From Casuarina equisetifolia (taxonomy: Eukaryota; Streptophyta; Magnoliopsida; Fagales; Casuarinaceae): a stretch of DNA of 64,000 nucleotides. Below are positions 12,276 to 24,539 of the stretch, piece after piece; the stretch's first letter is position 1, and every line of letters starts with the position of its first letter. Under the pieces are notes generated by a model. The model was not told where the DNA came from, searched no databases, and worked only from the letters and a program-made list of their open reading frames with translations. The position numbers and the translations under genes were made by a program. Location: the NCBI GenBank assembly GCA_028551475.1, contig CM052356.1, positions 3,916,001-3,980,000 on the forward strand, read 5' to 3'.

Positions 12276-12869
12276 CAAAACCATGAACAAGATATTGTGA
12301 TTTGTAGTAAGATTTTCTGTATTTTGGGGTTAAGATGTATTATAAGACATGCTAACCAATGAAGGGCACTAGTTGTCCGCTTTTCACGAAGTCACTCAAA
12401 TTAGATGGGTTCTAAAGTGAAATTTTAGATTTCAATAATCATAGGTTCCATGTATCAAACATTTATGCAAAATTGCAGTACAGTTTAAGAAAATAACATT
12501 GTTTACAATGCAAATAAATTTTCTTTAAGTTTGATAGACAATAACTGGAAAACTAGTCATAAAACTAGCATCCTAGAAGCTATTTAATATTCATGAAGAA
12601 AATTATCATAATTTTAAATCTTAAACTTTTTTTTTTGTTGTTGTTGGGGTAGGGGGGGTGGAGTTGGAAGCAAATGCTATCATATTATTCAATGACAAGC
12701 TAAATATAACAACATTGAATAATCATAAAAAGTATGTCATAATAGAAAGAAATGAAAACATGAAAAAGAGTAATAAGAAAAAGAATGTTGTACATGTTAG
12801 AATGTATTAGGGATGTGAAGTGGTTGTAACTTGAAATTATGACAAAGATAACTTTCCTGTCCAAAAAAA

Positions 12870-13237
12870 GCAAGGAAACTAAACGTGAAAAAAAGAAAAA
12901 AGAAAAAAAAGAAGTGGCAATGATACGTTATAGCACAAAAAATATTTAGTTTTTTCCATACCAATATGTCAAAAGACTTGAAACTCTATATATTTTCAAG
13001 TAGTTTATATATGGGAAGAGCCAAATCTCATAGCCCTCTACTTTTAATTAGCCAATTTTCCTTGGGTGGAATTTTAAAACACTCTTTTCCAAGCGCTAAT
13101 CAATAAATGTAAAAGTCAGGGCCATATACACAAACGGTGTTAATTATCAAAGTTATATGGCCATCTAAGAAACACTTTGACTCATATTTATTTAACAGAG
13201 ACCAAGATTCAAAATCAAAGACAAACAGATAGCACAC
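12870..13237. other. AT-rich spacer
   Basis: No gene or repeat was recognised between the DC1 5' flank and the truncated 3' edge of the VPS53 pseudogene. The stretch begins with a purine-rich run (gaaaaaaagaaaaaagaaaaaaaa) near 12,885. Confidence 0.5.
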
Positions 13238-15900
13238 CTTGTTTTCTTACAAAACTGGACACAGAGGCGACAAGGAACATGCCACGAAGAAGGAAAAAGC
13301 TTCCAAATTTCTTCATTTGCTCTTATTTGACGCTTGATCCATGCATATCTCCCTTCAGTTTTATCCAACTTAGCCAGTTCTAATGATATAAAGGAAATTA
13401 ATTCCAAATTAAAGGACATATGAAGTGATCTTCTTTAGAAAGAAAGCATAACCAAAAAAACATAAGTTAGACATTCCAGGTCCTTCAAAAATTTGTTCAT
13501 ATGAAGTAAGCTCCCGGCTGCAAAAATTGTTTACCAACTCCTCTCTCACGGATGGCTCCAAAGCATCAACAACCAAGCAGGCATCAGATAACTGCCGTAG
13601 TAAATTAGTTTCTTCCATCTCTTTTCCAGTACCTAAGCTGAGATTAAAAGACGGAAAACGAAAAAAGAATGAAAAACTTAAAAGATACAGAGAACATTAT
13701 AGAATAGTAGCAATATAGATTCCTGAAAAATGATACCTAATTTAGATGTCACATAGTGAGAAGTGGATTCCAAGAACCATAAGAAAACTTGTGATGACCA
13801 GAATCAGTAAATGACATTAATATCAAACTACCATAGAAATTCAACCCCGGATGTACATGAAGTTGACGATCAATAGGCAATGTTTCATTATCAGCAACTT
13901 ATATTGAAGATGAACTCTAGATGTGCCAAACAACAGGTAATAGAAGTTCCACTCAATTATGACTGCAGGTGTAAAAGAATGAAAGAAACTTCGCAAGGAA
14001 AATCAAAGGTTTATGAAACATTAGAAAATCCTAAACAACACACGAAAGTAGAAGCTTTGGCAAGTTAATCTCAATTCTCCTCCATGAAAAAAAGTAGCTC
14101 AGTTTCTCAATTGCACAAATAGTTGTACACAGTGTTCAATGCCTGACTTTGGAGCGGGAGATGAAACTTATTAAAAAGGAAGAGTAATGTGAAGACCCAA
14201 AAAAAAAAAAGAAGGAAACCAAAAAGAAATTAAATTGTCATCTAACTGTCACAAGCCTCAGCTACAAACATACTACAGCAGCAAATTGGATACCACAAAA
14301 ACAACAAAGTTAATTTGAGATATCAAGAAGGAAAAAGAAAAAGAGTGGTGGCGTTTTAGTGGTTATGTAAATTAGCTCTTATATACAGCAAGAACCTTAG
14401 CCATGGCTTACCAGGAGAAATCAGAAAATACATTTGACCTGAGAATTTACTTGATATTCTTAAACTTCTCCCTGAGTTCTGTGATCTTTGGAACATCCCT
14501 ATAGGCTTCAAAGTGGCTACATAATTGGTTCACAGTCTTAAATACATTGGAAAAGAAACTTATAAACATACACTACTTCATTAGTGATACTAGTATATTT
14601 CAGAAATTCTATGATGATGGTTCTTAACTCCTTTTAACTATACCAATTTTCTGGGCTGCAATAAACTGCAGCTTGCACTGTTAAATTAAGCCCCATCAAG
14701 CATTTCGTTCCATGAATAGAATTCCTATTTTACCAAGTGCGGACTATTCCTAAACCTTTACCACATCAAAACAAGCCACTTATTCCTAATGTATGCTGAT
14801 GTTCATATATCCTGAGATAGATGAGGAGAAAAGAAATCAGTTCTACATCGTCTAGTCTGTCAAATTTATAACAAAACCAGCAGATTAATAATCGCAATTT
14901 CATTTCAAATTGTAAAACCAAAACCTAATGTGAAGGTATTCAACAGAGGCAAAACATTTGTGCCATTAGAGAGTTAAAAACAAGAAGCTACAGCACACCA
15001 GAGAAAGAAATATAAAAGGGCAGGAAGATTGACTGCATGTAATTTACTAACACTGAAGGTACCTCTAGCTGTGCAGCTGCCTCCTTAAATTGTCTTTTGG
15101 AAGCCATAAGGTGAAGCTGCCCAACAGCAGAGACTATCATGGCAGGGAAAAGGGTGTAAGTATGAATTTGCATGTGGATACCATACTGAGTGCCCTAAAT
15201 CTGTGATAAATGGCAATTATGCTGGTTGCATATACACTCAAAGGCTATGCTCCAATGCTAATTCTGTGTATACCTATGTGTGTATAGAAGTACGTAGGTA
15301 TAAATATAGATAAAGGGCTGTAACCTGACCATGTCGGGCTGGCTGGAAGGCAGGTACTTCCAACTTCTGAACCACAGGGAAATTGCAGGAATAAATACAG
15401 GTTGAATTAAGCCAACCCAGACGCAAGTAGTTTCAAACAGTAGTCAGTTAGGAAAGACAACTGGGGAGAAAGAGATTTAGAACTTCAGCAAGTGGCCAAG
15501 CACAGATCTCTGAAGGAATTCTAGAAGTTTAGGTGTCACGTGTCACCAAGCACAATGATCTTTAGAACAACAAAGAAAATCAACAAAAAAAAAGGAGCGA
15601 GCAAACAAACACAAATTTGTCAATCTCTGCTGATTTCTCATTCTACATCAGGCAGAGACCAAGAGAACAATGGTGACGTCTAAAATCCTATGAGGACGAA
15701 AGAAAACCCCCAAGCAGAAGATGAGAAAATGACAGAAACTGCAGCGCACAAGTTTGAACAGTGAGAAAATGCACCAGTGAGGTGGAGGGCCTTTTTTTGT
15801 CTGAAAAGTGAAGACTGAAAGGTATGAGGGCTGGCTCAGCCCCGGGTTTAGAAGACTGAATTGAAACTATAAGGATGCATATAAATAATTAGAGAGATCA

Positions 15901-15918
15901 GGTCAGGTCAGGTCAGGT
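15901..15918. repeat. Pentamer repeat (ggtca)
   Basis: About four tandem copies of the pentamer ggtca (aggtcaggtcaggtcaggtt) lie inside the large 15.1-17.1 kb intron of the VPS53 pseudogene. Confidence 0.7.
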
Positions 15919-16109
15919 TCAGACAGTTTTCTGGCCACATAAGATGAATACCAACCTAGCCCTTAATTTTAACTCCAATTTTATCCGACCTGATGAAAAA
16001 TGACTGAATTTGGTTGGTTTGGACGGGTTCAATAGCTCAGTCAGGTGAATGGGTATTTTGAACATGATCTATAGATATTAACACACACCTACATGAGTGT
16101 GCGCATGTG

Positions 16110-16114
<5 letters not shown>

Positions 16115-16144
<30 letters not shown>
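16115..16144. repeat. (TG)n microsatellite
   Basis: About 15 TG dinucleotides in a VPS53 pseudogene intron. Its reverse translation gives the His-Thr run seen in a minus-strand open frame, which is therefore spurious. Confidence 0.95.
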
Positions 16145-16145
<1 letters not shown>

Positions 16146-17516
16146 AGAACACACCTAAAAGGATCAATCATGTGAGGTGGGAATAAGAAGAAAGGTTGTG
16201 AGCAGGTATTGTAATTGTGGCAGTGCAATGTTCAGGCAGTAAAAAGACTGCTAAAGTTTATAGCATTCGGGTAAGCAGATCTGACTAACATTATATAAGC
16301 ATAACTTCCAAACTGGCCACAGGTTCATGAGCTTAGAAAGTCAAAAAAGTGAACCACTGGACGAACAGAACATCACAACAGAGAAGAAGAAAAAAAGACA
16401 ACATATAAGAAATGGAATTGACCTAACTTAACACAAATAAGTGATTAAATAACTGAAACTCAGGCCCCTTGTTCAAATATATTATGGCCAAGTAGGTTTC
16501 TCAACGTTCAAATAAACCTAAATATGGCCACCCAGGATGCCAACAGAATAAGTTATTCAGGTTACTGCCAGCCCACCCATGCTCTATCCATATAAGGAGT
16601 GTAATGTATATGCTTGAAAAGGGCTGTCTTTCATCTACATCTTATTTGAATTTGCAACCAAGATGTCAAGTAGAGAATACTTTATTTGAAACGTTTACAA
16701 TCAGAAACGGGCATCTTTGAATCTTTGTTCTGCTTCTATACTTACAACCAAGTTGCCAAACACTGTTGCTAACTATGGGATGTGTTCCATATATAAAGCT
16801 TATGATCATAAACATGTATCTTCCATTGATATCCTGGCACAAAACCAGTAGCAAGCAAACTGCATACAGCTGTTTTTATATTTTCCTGTTCGGCTTTTGA
16901 TTGATGGACATTTTAACCCATCTCATTTGCAGGAATCGAATATATCCCGTTCAAGTCCCAAAAAAACAAAAAAGAAATTCTAATCCATAGTCTTTTAATT
17001 GACAAATCTAATGAAAAAAAAACTATAGAGAGCCCTCAAGGAAAGCTCTTGCACTAACATACAAGGATAGTAGAGACAAACCTAGCACGGTAAGACGATG
17101 AAGAGCCATGGTTGTAGTTGTTACATGCTTCTTTGCAAAGTTCACCTTTTTTATTTCACCGCATGTTCCTGTACCATCGTTTCACTTTGCTCAGCTTTGC
17201 TTTTTATCTCTCGGATCTTATACATGAGCGCCTGCTTGAAGGGAAACAAAACAAATATCTAAACAAAATGAATACATAGACAAACCCAAACGAAGACAAA
17301 TGCCAGTACAACATTAAGATGCTTGATCTTGTTAAATTAAGCAGATGCTTGATCTTGTCAAATTAAGCAGTTGCTTGACGTGGTAAAACAAAATCCACAC
17401 GACCAGCTTTGATGATAACATGAAGAGCTGTCCAGAACTTCATATCTTACGACCGTACCTCCACAAGCGCACACGGCAGCGGCAAGATCTTCAGTGGCTT
17501 TAGTATCAGGATTACT

Positions 17517-19904
17517 CTGAAATTTAAATGCATCCATTCAATAATCCAATCATGACCAATGGGATTGCCTGTAAAGGTTTGGCTCAAAAAATGTCACTGA
17601 GCCAAGGCTTGCCCTTCCAAGTAGAAGAATGCTTGAGATCCAAAAAATTTATATGATAATCATGTTCTTAACAAGTACCACGGAGTCATTTCTATGAATC
17701 TACTTATAGTGGGCTAATAATGATCGCATATGGCAATAAAACGAAACAAAATGCCCCAAGTAAATTAGAAATAATACCTGCTCTCTTTCTCTCTCTCTCT
17801 TTTTTAATTTCTTTTTGTGTTGGGTAAGTACCTTTGAATACATATAGCTTCGTCGAGTCACTTAAAATGGCTCAGGGAAAAATTGGGTTAACACACACAC
17901 ACACAATGGAAAAAGCAGTGACGAGTTTGACTCGTACCTTTGAATTTCATATCCACCGTCACATGCCAAGTCAGGAAACTTAAAACCTTGCTTGTATCAA
18001 GAATCACTTGGAGATGGCATGCTGAATCCCAACTTTACCAAATTATACTTCTGGCATTTGGTTTAGTCAGAGCTTCAAGAAGCCTGTACATCCAACGGTC
18101 TGGCATTCCCGTCGTGACAAAAGTAACAGGCATTTGAAGAGTTCCAAAAAATAAAGAATAAGCAAAGGCTCCCAATACAACATGAAATTTTGAGACTTGA
18201 AGCAAGGAATGGCCCCAGACTCCAGAACATCTACTTATTACAAATCCAATCAGTGGTAAATTTTATTTTGAATTTCTAAAAAATGGGGAAATTTTTGGTT
18301 TTAGCTTGCTTCTCCAGACTATGACTTCAATATCCTAATTATTTACCCCGAAGACGGGGCTCTTGTCTCGGGTCGGTTTGGCAACTTCCCGAGAACGCCT
18401 GAGAAAAGTTTGCCCGAACAAGGTGACCCTTTTGAAAGCATTTGGTCAAAAAGCAGTCACAATGGGATTCCTTAGAGGGAAGCCTTTTATTTTATATTTA
18501 TTAATCCTTATTATTTGAACTCTTGTTCTAAAATATTTTTATTTTTTATTTTTTATTTTTTATCTTTAATTTATTTTAATTTTTTACATGGTATAATAAC
18601 AAATCGAGGGATTCCATTTAAGGAATCAGACATATGTGATGTAAAACATATGAGTTTTGATTTGTTCTCTTTTTTGGATGAAGGTAAATTCTATCGTGAT
18701 AGAGTCTCAAGATGAGCTTGGGTTTTAGATACTTATTTGTAAGTTTTACTTTATTATTAGACCTTTTAAATAATTAAGTTTTGATTTATTACTATTTTAT
18801 AATAAGATTAAGGATTTGAAACAGTCAAACCTAGTTATGTTGTCAACAAGAGCCTAACTCAATGATCAATTGATATTGTCTAGGACCAATTGGTCTCAGG
18901 TTTGACATTCCAAAACTACGTGAGTGAGTAGGTAAGTTAAAAAAAAATAGAAAAATAATAATCTAGTTATGTTTGGAGTTTGAGAGACCCAATTAGGAAT
19001 TAGGTCTATTTAATAGGAGATAAAGATAAGGTAAAATGAGTAAATTATTTTGTGATCGTAACTTTTGTATTGCCTTCATTGAATAAAAAACTTAAGGTCT
19101 TGATATTATAAACTTACTTTGATTTTCTATCATTGTAAGGAATTCTTTTCTTTTTCTTTTTGTGTAACCAAACAATTGTATTTTTTTTATGATATATAAT
19201 ACTTGACCTTTCATTAAAAAAAAATCCTTTTAGGGATTTTAAAAAATTCATTTGGGAAGATTTGAGATACTGTAATGTAGTCGGGGCTATGACCTAGTGA
19301 TGGGCCTATTAATTAATGAAACCCAATCTGAACCCCAACCCAAGATCAATGTTTTTCCTCCTCCTTCAGCTGGTTATGGTTGCCTAAACTCAATCTTTAT
19401 CCTGTGTTAGCCAAATTTCCTCCTTAAGCTTTAGCTTATTAATACCCAAATTAATTATACCCTTTCAAGACTTTTTATAAACATCACAATTTCTCTATCA
19501 ACTTAGTTAGCTTTTCCCAAGAACCAAAAGGTTTGTCGTAAGCCAAAATACCCACCAAAAAGGTCAAGATTTCAATCGGCCTTTATCCTCCTAAGAACCA
19601 ATTGATTTAAGGAAAGCACAAGTTTCAGGATTCAACCCACCGGCCAAAGGCTAGTACGAGTTCCTTTTACCACTCTCAGTTCAGAACACAACTAAAACAA
19701 ACACAAATCCAAGAAATTAGAGAGAGCTCACAAACATAGCTTGGTCTCATCAGGACTTCTTTGGTCGTTTTCAAGAGTTCACGACTAAAAAAGTTTAGAT
19801 AGACCCAAAACACAGTCGTTTTCGTGAAATGCAGCTTAACAAACATTAAATAATGGCCCTTTTCGTTTAAAAAAGAGGCACACGATCATTACCTTTATAA
19901 AACC
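17517..19904. other. Spacer without recognised genes
   Basis: The expected upstream exons of VPS53 were not found with confidence; a weak candidate near 17,937-17,965 (minus) is too degraded to call. A moderately GC-rich piece at 18,345-18,440 (ccccgaagacggggctc) stands out. The rest is AT-rich with T runs near 18,530-18,585. The part from about 19,270 may belong to the Gypsy-related repeat that starts at 19,905, but no boundary could be set. Confidence 0.4.
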
Positions 19905-20518
19905 ATAGATACCTCAAGCTTATAAGCAAAGGATATTCTTTAGACAATCCGGCCATGCGTAATGCTCAGGAGCATTTTCCTTCATGTCCGCCCAACAAAT
20001 CAGATAATAGGTGGTAAGATAGAACGAAGTCCAATGTGAAAAGAGAAAGTCAATTAAACGGAGAGGGAAGGGAAGGAAGTCCCGGTTTTATGTTGTGTGT
20101 CAGGAGAGAGAAATTAAATTCTGTTGGTCATTGTTATCTAAACCACATTCAAGACAAGACACACAAATAAAAACCAGAAGCAAGAATCGCATCTCCGAGA
20201 TAGGCCCTTTTCAATGACGACACCCCAAGGTTCTTAGCACTTTTTTTTCCCTACACAAGTTCACACTAAATGCTACTCTCTCTTCCCTACAACAAAAGCT
20301 TTTTGTTTTTTCAATGGTTGGAAGATGTTAGGCCTCGCTATTCAGTGAGATTGTTATATGAGGTTGATAGGGTCAAAAAGTTCTCATATTGCTCCTTGTC
20401 ACAACCAAAGTCAAGCAAAAGACATAGTCCTTAGGTGAACAAAAGGCGAGTTTTAGGTATCCGTGGCCGGGACAAGAAAAAGGTCAACTTGAGACTTGAA
20501 GTTCAACTTATTCTGTGG
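19905..20518 (+). repeat. Gypsy-flanking direct repeat, left copy
   Basis: About 610 bp here resemble 23,685-24,258 in the same orientation. Paired landmarks are aaaggatattctttagac with aagggatattctttacac, ctccaatgtgaaaagag-type segments, gttggtcattgttatcta with gttggtcattattatcta, and atggttggaagatgttaggcc with its partner. The pair brackets the pol remnant, so these could be LTRs, although TG...CA ends were not found. The repeat also includes what looks like the C-terminal coding end of the polyprotein. The copies are strongly diverged, which indicates an old insertion. Confidence 0.65.
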
Positions 20519-21025
20519 AATTCTATTGTATTTCACTTCTTTTTTGTTCTTTTTCTTTTGACGTTTTCGTTACCGTCCTGAACATGCAACACATTTTGGC
20601 CTTCATGACAGAGCACTTATTCTTTTCCCATGTGTTATTCCATAATTAAATAATGTGGAAAAAATACTAAATGCTATAAAGGAATTGTTGTAGATGCATG
20701 AATGTCAGTAGAATGTCAGCAGCATCATTTTTCTATAATGTAAAAGACACATGAATGTCAGCAGCATGAGTTTATTTTTCTATGACGTAAAAGATGTTGT
20801 CTTTTCTACCATTATAAGCTATGGAATGTGTTAACAAACTTTTTCCCATGGCTCCTCATTATTGCTAATATGTGTCTACTCTATATGCTAAAGAATTGTA
20901 AATTGAAAAAAATAAGAGAACAATATGTTATACTTGAAGAATTGTGGATAAAGATATTCTTGGTGTGATGTGAAGGGGGCATTAGGTAGGAGATCCAATG
21001 AGAGAGTACTCATAACTTCATAAGT
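20519..21025. other. Gypsy internal spacer; gag absent
   Basis: Between the left direct repeat and the protease remnant only ~500 bp remain. No capsid or zinc-knuckle coding is seen. A short duplicated phrase (atgaatgtcag near 20,700 and 20,752, with a nearby agcagcat) occurs twice. Gag has probably been deleted. Confidence 0.45.
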
Positions 21026-23640
21026 GTGAGGTTGGCCAGGAAATGGGGATTAAGAACCACAGAGAGTAAGAAAATGGATGTAACGATGTCTAATGGACAA
21101 AAATTGAAAAGTGCTTGGGAATGTAAGAATGTTGCTTTATCTATAGAGAGGGGTGACTATGAAGTTGGATATTTATGTATTCCAAATGCCAAGAATAGAG
21201 GTAGTGTTGGTAGCACAATGGCTAAAGACTTTAGGATCCATATTGTTGGATTTCACCTTGATACAAATGTCTTTTAAGGTGAACGACAAGCTAGTGATAT
21301 TGCAAGTTATAAGAAGTTGTGAGAATCTACTCAGTGGGAAAAGTTATCTTAAGGAGCTTAGAGAAGTAAATTGAGGCTTCTTAGTATAGGTACAACTCAT
21401 GTTTGGCATAATCATAAAGGTGGTAGAGGGGGATCAATGGGTGGAGAAAATTTAGGGTTTATGAACAAATTATAAGGAATTTTCAACAAACCAATTAAGG
21501 TATTACTGGACAAAGACCGTAACCAGAGGATACCCCTTAAGGAAGGAAGTGAACCCATTGCCTCAAGACTATATAGATATCCTCATTACCAAAAAGGAGA
21601 AATTGAGAAGATGATCCAACAATTGCTCAAGTCATGGGTGATCAAGCCTAGAACTAGTTCTTATTCATCCACATTCTTATTGGTGAGGAAACAAGGTGGA
21701 TCTTGAGGATTATGCATAGACTACCGACTTTTAAACAAGTAGACAATCAAGGATAGGTTTCCTATTCCTATTGCAAAAGGATTAATGGATAATTTACATG
21801 AGACAAGATCATTACCAAGCTAGATTTGAGGTCTAGTAAGATCAAAATGCACCCTGATGATGTATACAAGATGGCTTTTCAAATGTGTTATGGTCATTAT
21901 GAATATCTAGTAATGCCATTTAGACTTTGTAATGCCCCTTCAACCTTCCAAGTTTTGATGAATTCTATTTTCAAAGAATTTCTAACGAAGTTTGTGTTAG
22001 TTTTCTTTGACGACATCCTTATTTATAGCAAAAGTTGGAAAGAATATTTGATCCATGTGGAAAGGATCTTTAAAGTGTTAAGGGCTTATAAACAATTTAT
22101 GAAGAAGAGTAACTACTCATTTGGGATGAAAATAGTGAAACATTTAGGGCATATGATCAATGCAGAAGGAGTTTTAGTATAGAAGGAAAAGATACAAACC
22201 ATGGTTGAGTAGGGAATGTCAAAGAAATTGAAAGGACTTAGAGGTTTTACAAGTCTTAGATGTTACTATTATATATTTATTCAGGATTAGAGAAAGATAG
22301 CTAGTTTTTTTACATAATTACTCAAGAAAAAAAAATTTCATTGGAGCCCGATAAGGGAGGTAGCCTTTATAAAGTTAAAAAGAGGTATGGTATCAACTCC
22401 TGTACCATTTAATACAAACCAAGAAAGGAAAACAATGCAGTTGAAACCCTCTCTTGTAAGGGAGAATTAGGTAATATTCTATAAAGTAGTGGGAAAGTGG
22501 CTAAATATATGGAGGATTTAGAAGTTGTAAACAAAGAGGGAACCTTTTTGGCATTTTTAGTACCGATCTCGTCACGGATTGAACCTATCCAGTACAAGGT
22601 CAAAGAAGATCAAAAGATACGAAGCATTGTCCAACAGATTAGGAAGGATCATTAGGGGAAGTGTGGCAGCTTAGAAATGGGATGATATTCTCCAAGAGCC
22701 ATATTTACCTAAGCTTCAATTCAGTACTTTCAAGGTCATTGATTGAAGAGATACATGGCGTAACCTATGGAAGGGTCCATAAGACTTTGCAAAAGGACCA
22801 GGTCATTTATCTTTTGGAAGCATATGAAAAAAATGGTCAAAGTATGGTGCCAAAAGTATTAATTGCCAAAGAAACAAGTCCTTAAACATGTTTCCAGTAG
22901 GTATGTTACAACCCTTGCTAATTTTAAGAGAGGTTTAGGTAGGAATTTCTATGGATTTCATAAAAGGAATGCCTGACTTTAAAGGGAAGACTTGCATATC
23001 AATGGTCATCAGTAGGTTATCGAAGATAGGTCACTTCATGCTTATTCATCATCCTTACAGGATATCTTTAATGTCTAAGGTATTTTTCCAACACATCTAC
23101 AAACTATATGATATGCCACAAAAGATCATGAGTGATAAGAGATCTGGTGTTCACCAATTTATTCTAGGAGTTATCCAATCTTCGTGGAATACGTCAAAAC
23201 TACACCACCGCATATCACCCCCAATCAAATGGGCAAACTAAGACAATAAACAAAGTATTAAAGATGTATTTGAGGTGCTTTGTCAAGGATTAACCAAAAA
23301 TTTAGGTCAAGTGGCTTTCTTAAGCGAAGTTGTGTTAAAACTCCAGCATATAGGGGTTAATGGGAAAAGGTCCTTATGAAATAGTCTATGATAAACCCCT
23401 TCCTTGTTTACTTGATTATGTTCTAGGAACTACTTTGGTAGAAGTAGCGATGAGCGAGTTACTAACAAAGGATCATGTGTTGAGGAAATTTTAGGATAAA
23501 TTATTAGAGTCCCAAAACATGATAAAAAGGTGTATGATAAGAGTAAAACAAATAGAAAGTTCCAAATGGGAGATTTAGTATTCTTGCAATTATAGTGCTA
23601 TCATTTGCTTATAGTAAGGATAAGGTGTAGTCCAAATTTA
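21026..23640 (+). mobile_element. Degraded Ty3/Gypsy pol (protease, RT, integrase)
   Basis: Pieces occur in Gypsy order. Protease-end residues at 21,160-21,290 include AQWLKTLGSILLDF, resembling the segment GVQWL-TLG-I--DF. Reverse transcriptase covers 21,500-22,182, with the catalytic-box segment FVLVFFDDILIYSKSW and upstream GHYEYLVMPFRLCNAPSTFQ. An integrase zinc-finger-like part lies at 22,740-22,880. The integrase core is at 22,951-23,241, with MDFIKGMPDFKGK and a VISRLSKIGHFM segment. Many stops and frameshifts interrupt it, and RNase H (22,290-22,450) is barely recognisable. The element is inactive. Confidence 0.88.
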
Positions 23641-23684
23641 TCTCCCTGAAACTATGGCCCTTTTGAGATATTGGCAAAGGTAGG

Positions 23685-24258
23685 ATACTTGAAGCTCATA
23701 AACAAGGGATATTCTTTACACACCCTGGCCATGTGTAATGCTTGGGAGCATTTTCCTACATGTGCATTCAACAAATTAATAATCAGTGATAAAAGAGAAT
23801 GAAGTCCAATGTAAGGAGAGAAAGTTAGTTCAAAAGAAAGGGAAGAAAAGGAAGTCTTGATTTTGTGCTGTGTCAAGAGAGATAAATCAAATTTTGTTGG
23901 TCATTATTATCTAAAACACATTCAAAACAAAACACACAAACAAAGACCTCAAGTTGGAATCACATCTCCAAAAGAGGCCCTTTTCAACGATGACACAAAA
24001 TGGTTGATAAGCCCTTTTTCTTCCTTACACGAGTTTACACAAAATGGTACTCTATCTTCCCTACAACAAAACCTTATTGCTTTTTCAATGGTTGATAGGT
24101 GTTAGGCCTTATTATTGAGTGAGATTGATATCTAGGGTTGATGGAGTCATAAAGTTAATGTCCTGTTCCTTATCACAACCAAAGTTAAGAAAATGCTTAG
24201 TTTTAGGTGTTCGTGGCCAAGATAAGAAAAAAGTTAACTTAAGACTCGAAGTTTAATA
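23685..24258 (+). repeat. Gypsy-flanking direct repeat, right copy
   Basis: This is the counterpart of 19,905-20,518. It follows the integrase end directly, and the pol-like frame (GPFEILAKVGYLKLINKGYS) appears to run into the repeat. That is unusual for a simple LTR. Either the LTR boundary lies further right, or the repeat was made by a later duplication that copied the polyprotein end as well. Confidence 0.6.
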
Positions 24259-24539
24259 AGGGGACACAAGGGCCTTTGGTGCACCATGTCAACCACTTCA
24301 TTTAAGGCCTGCCATTAGCCTTTGGACTTTTATATTCTTGCCGAAAATAGAATGCCACTAAGGCTATGGTTTGCACTAACAACCTCCACCTCTGCCCTAA
24401 CATTAAACACCGAGTGATGAGCCATGCTTTACTTTTTGATAACCACTATGATCTCTTGCTCTGTTTACAATGTTTCAAAGATGGAGATGGATCAATCTCT
24501 TGCTCCGATGAACAAAGAAGACAACATGATTCGGTCTAT

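Larger units (their letters stand above)
6841..12870. repeat. Segmental duplication, copy 1
   Basis: This block resembles 50,586-55,095 in the same order and orientation. Matching landmarks are 7,037 (atgaatatgcttttaacaag) with 50,641; 7,600-8,110 with 51,500-51,990; 10,141-10,340 with 53,331-53,550; and the DC1 pseudogenes with their 5' flanks. Copy 1 is longer because of a solo LTR (8,740-9,189), a Copia piece and other insertions. The copies are clearly diverged by substitutions and small indels, so the duplication is not recent. Distance between copies is about 43 kb. Confidence 0.75.
13238..17516 (-). pseudogene. VPS53: VPS53 (GARP/EARP tethering subunit) pseudogene, exons retained
   Basis: VPS53 is a subunit of the GARP complex that tethers endosome-derived vesicles at the trans-Golgi. 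Minus-strand exons match its N-terminal region in order: 17,459-17,516 (SNPDTKATEDLAAAV), 17,082-17,231 (KSKAEQSETMVQE, ALHRLTVL), 15,063-15,133 (MASKRQFKEAAAQLE), 14,412-14,536 (FEAYRDVPKITELREKF), 13,477-13,637 (DALEPSVREELVNNFCSREL) and 13,238-13,379 (TEGRYAWIKR, FCKKTR). Introns are present, so this is a duplicated and not a retroposed copy. Lesions: a one-base deletion near 17,165 followed by stops; a TAA in place of a Gln codon at 14,447-14,449; and the expected GT donor after 13,477 reads GA. The first exons and everything after FCKKTR (most of the protein) are missing. It is non-functional. Confidence 0.88.

Noticed and set aside
16037..16228. Minus-strand open frame with a His-Thr run
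   Set aside because: It is the translation of a (TG)n microsatellite in a VPS53 intron.
17937..17965. A further upstream VPS53 exon
   Set aside because: Only a few residues (VDM) can be matched, and only after assuming a deletion, so support is too weak.
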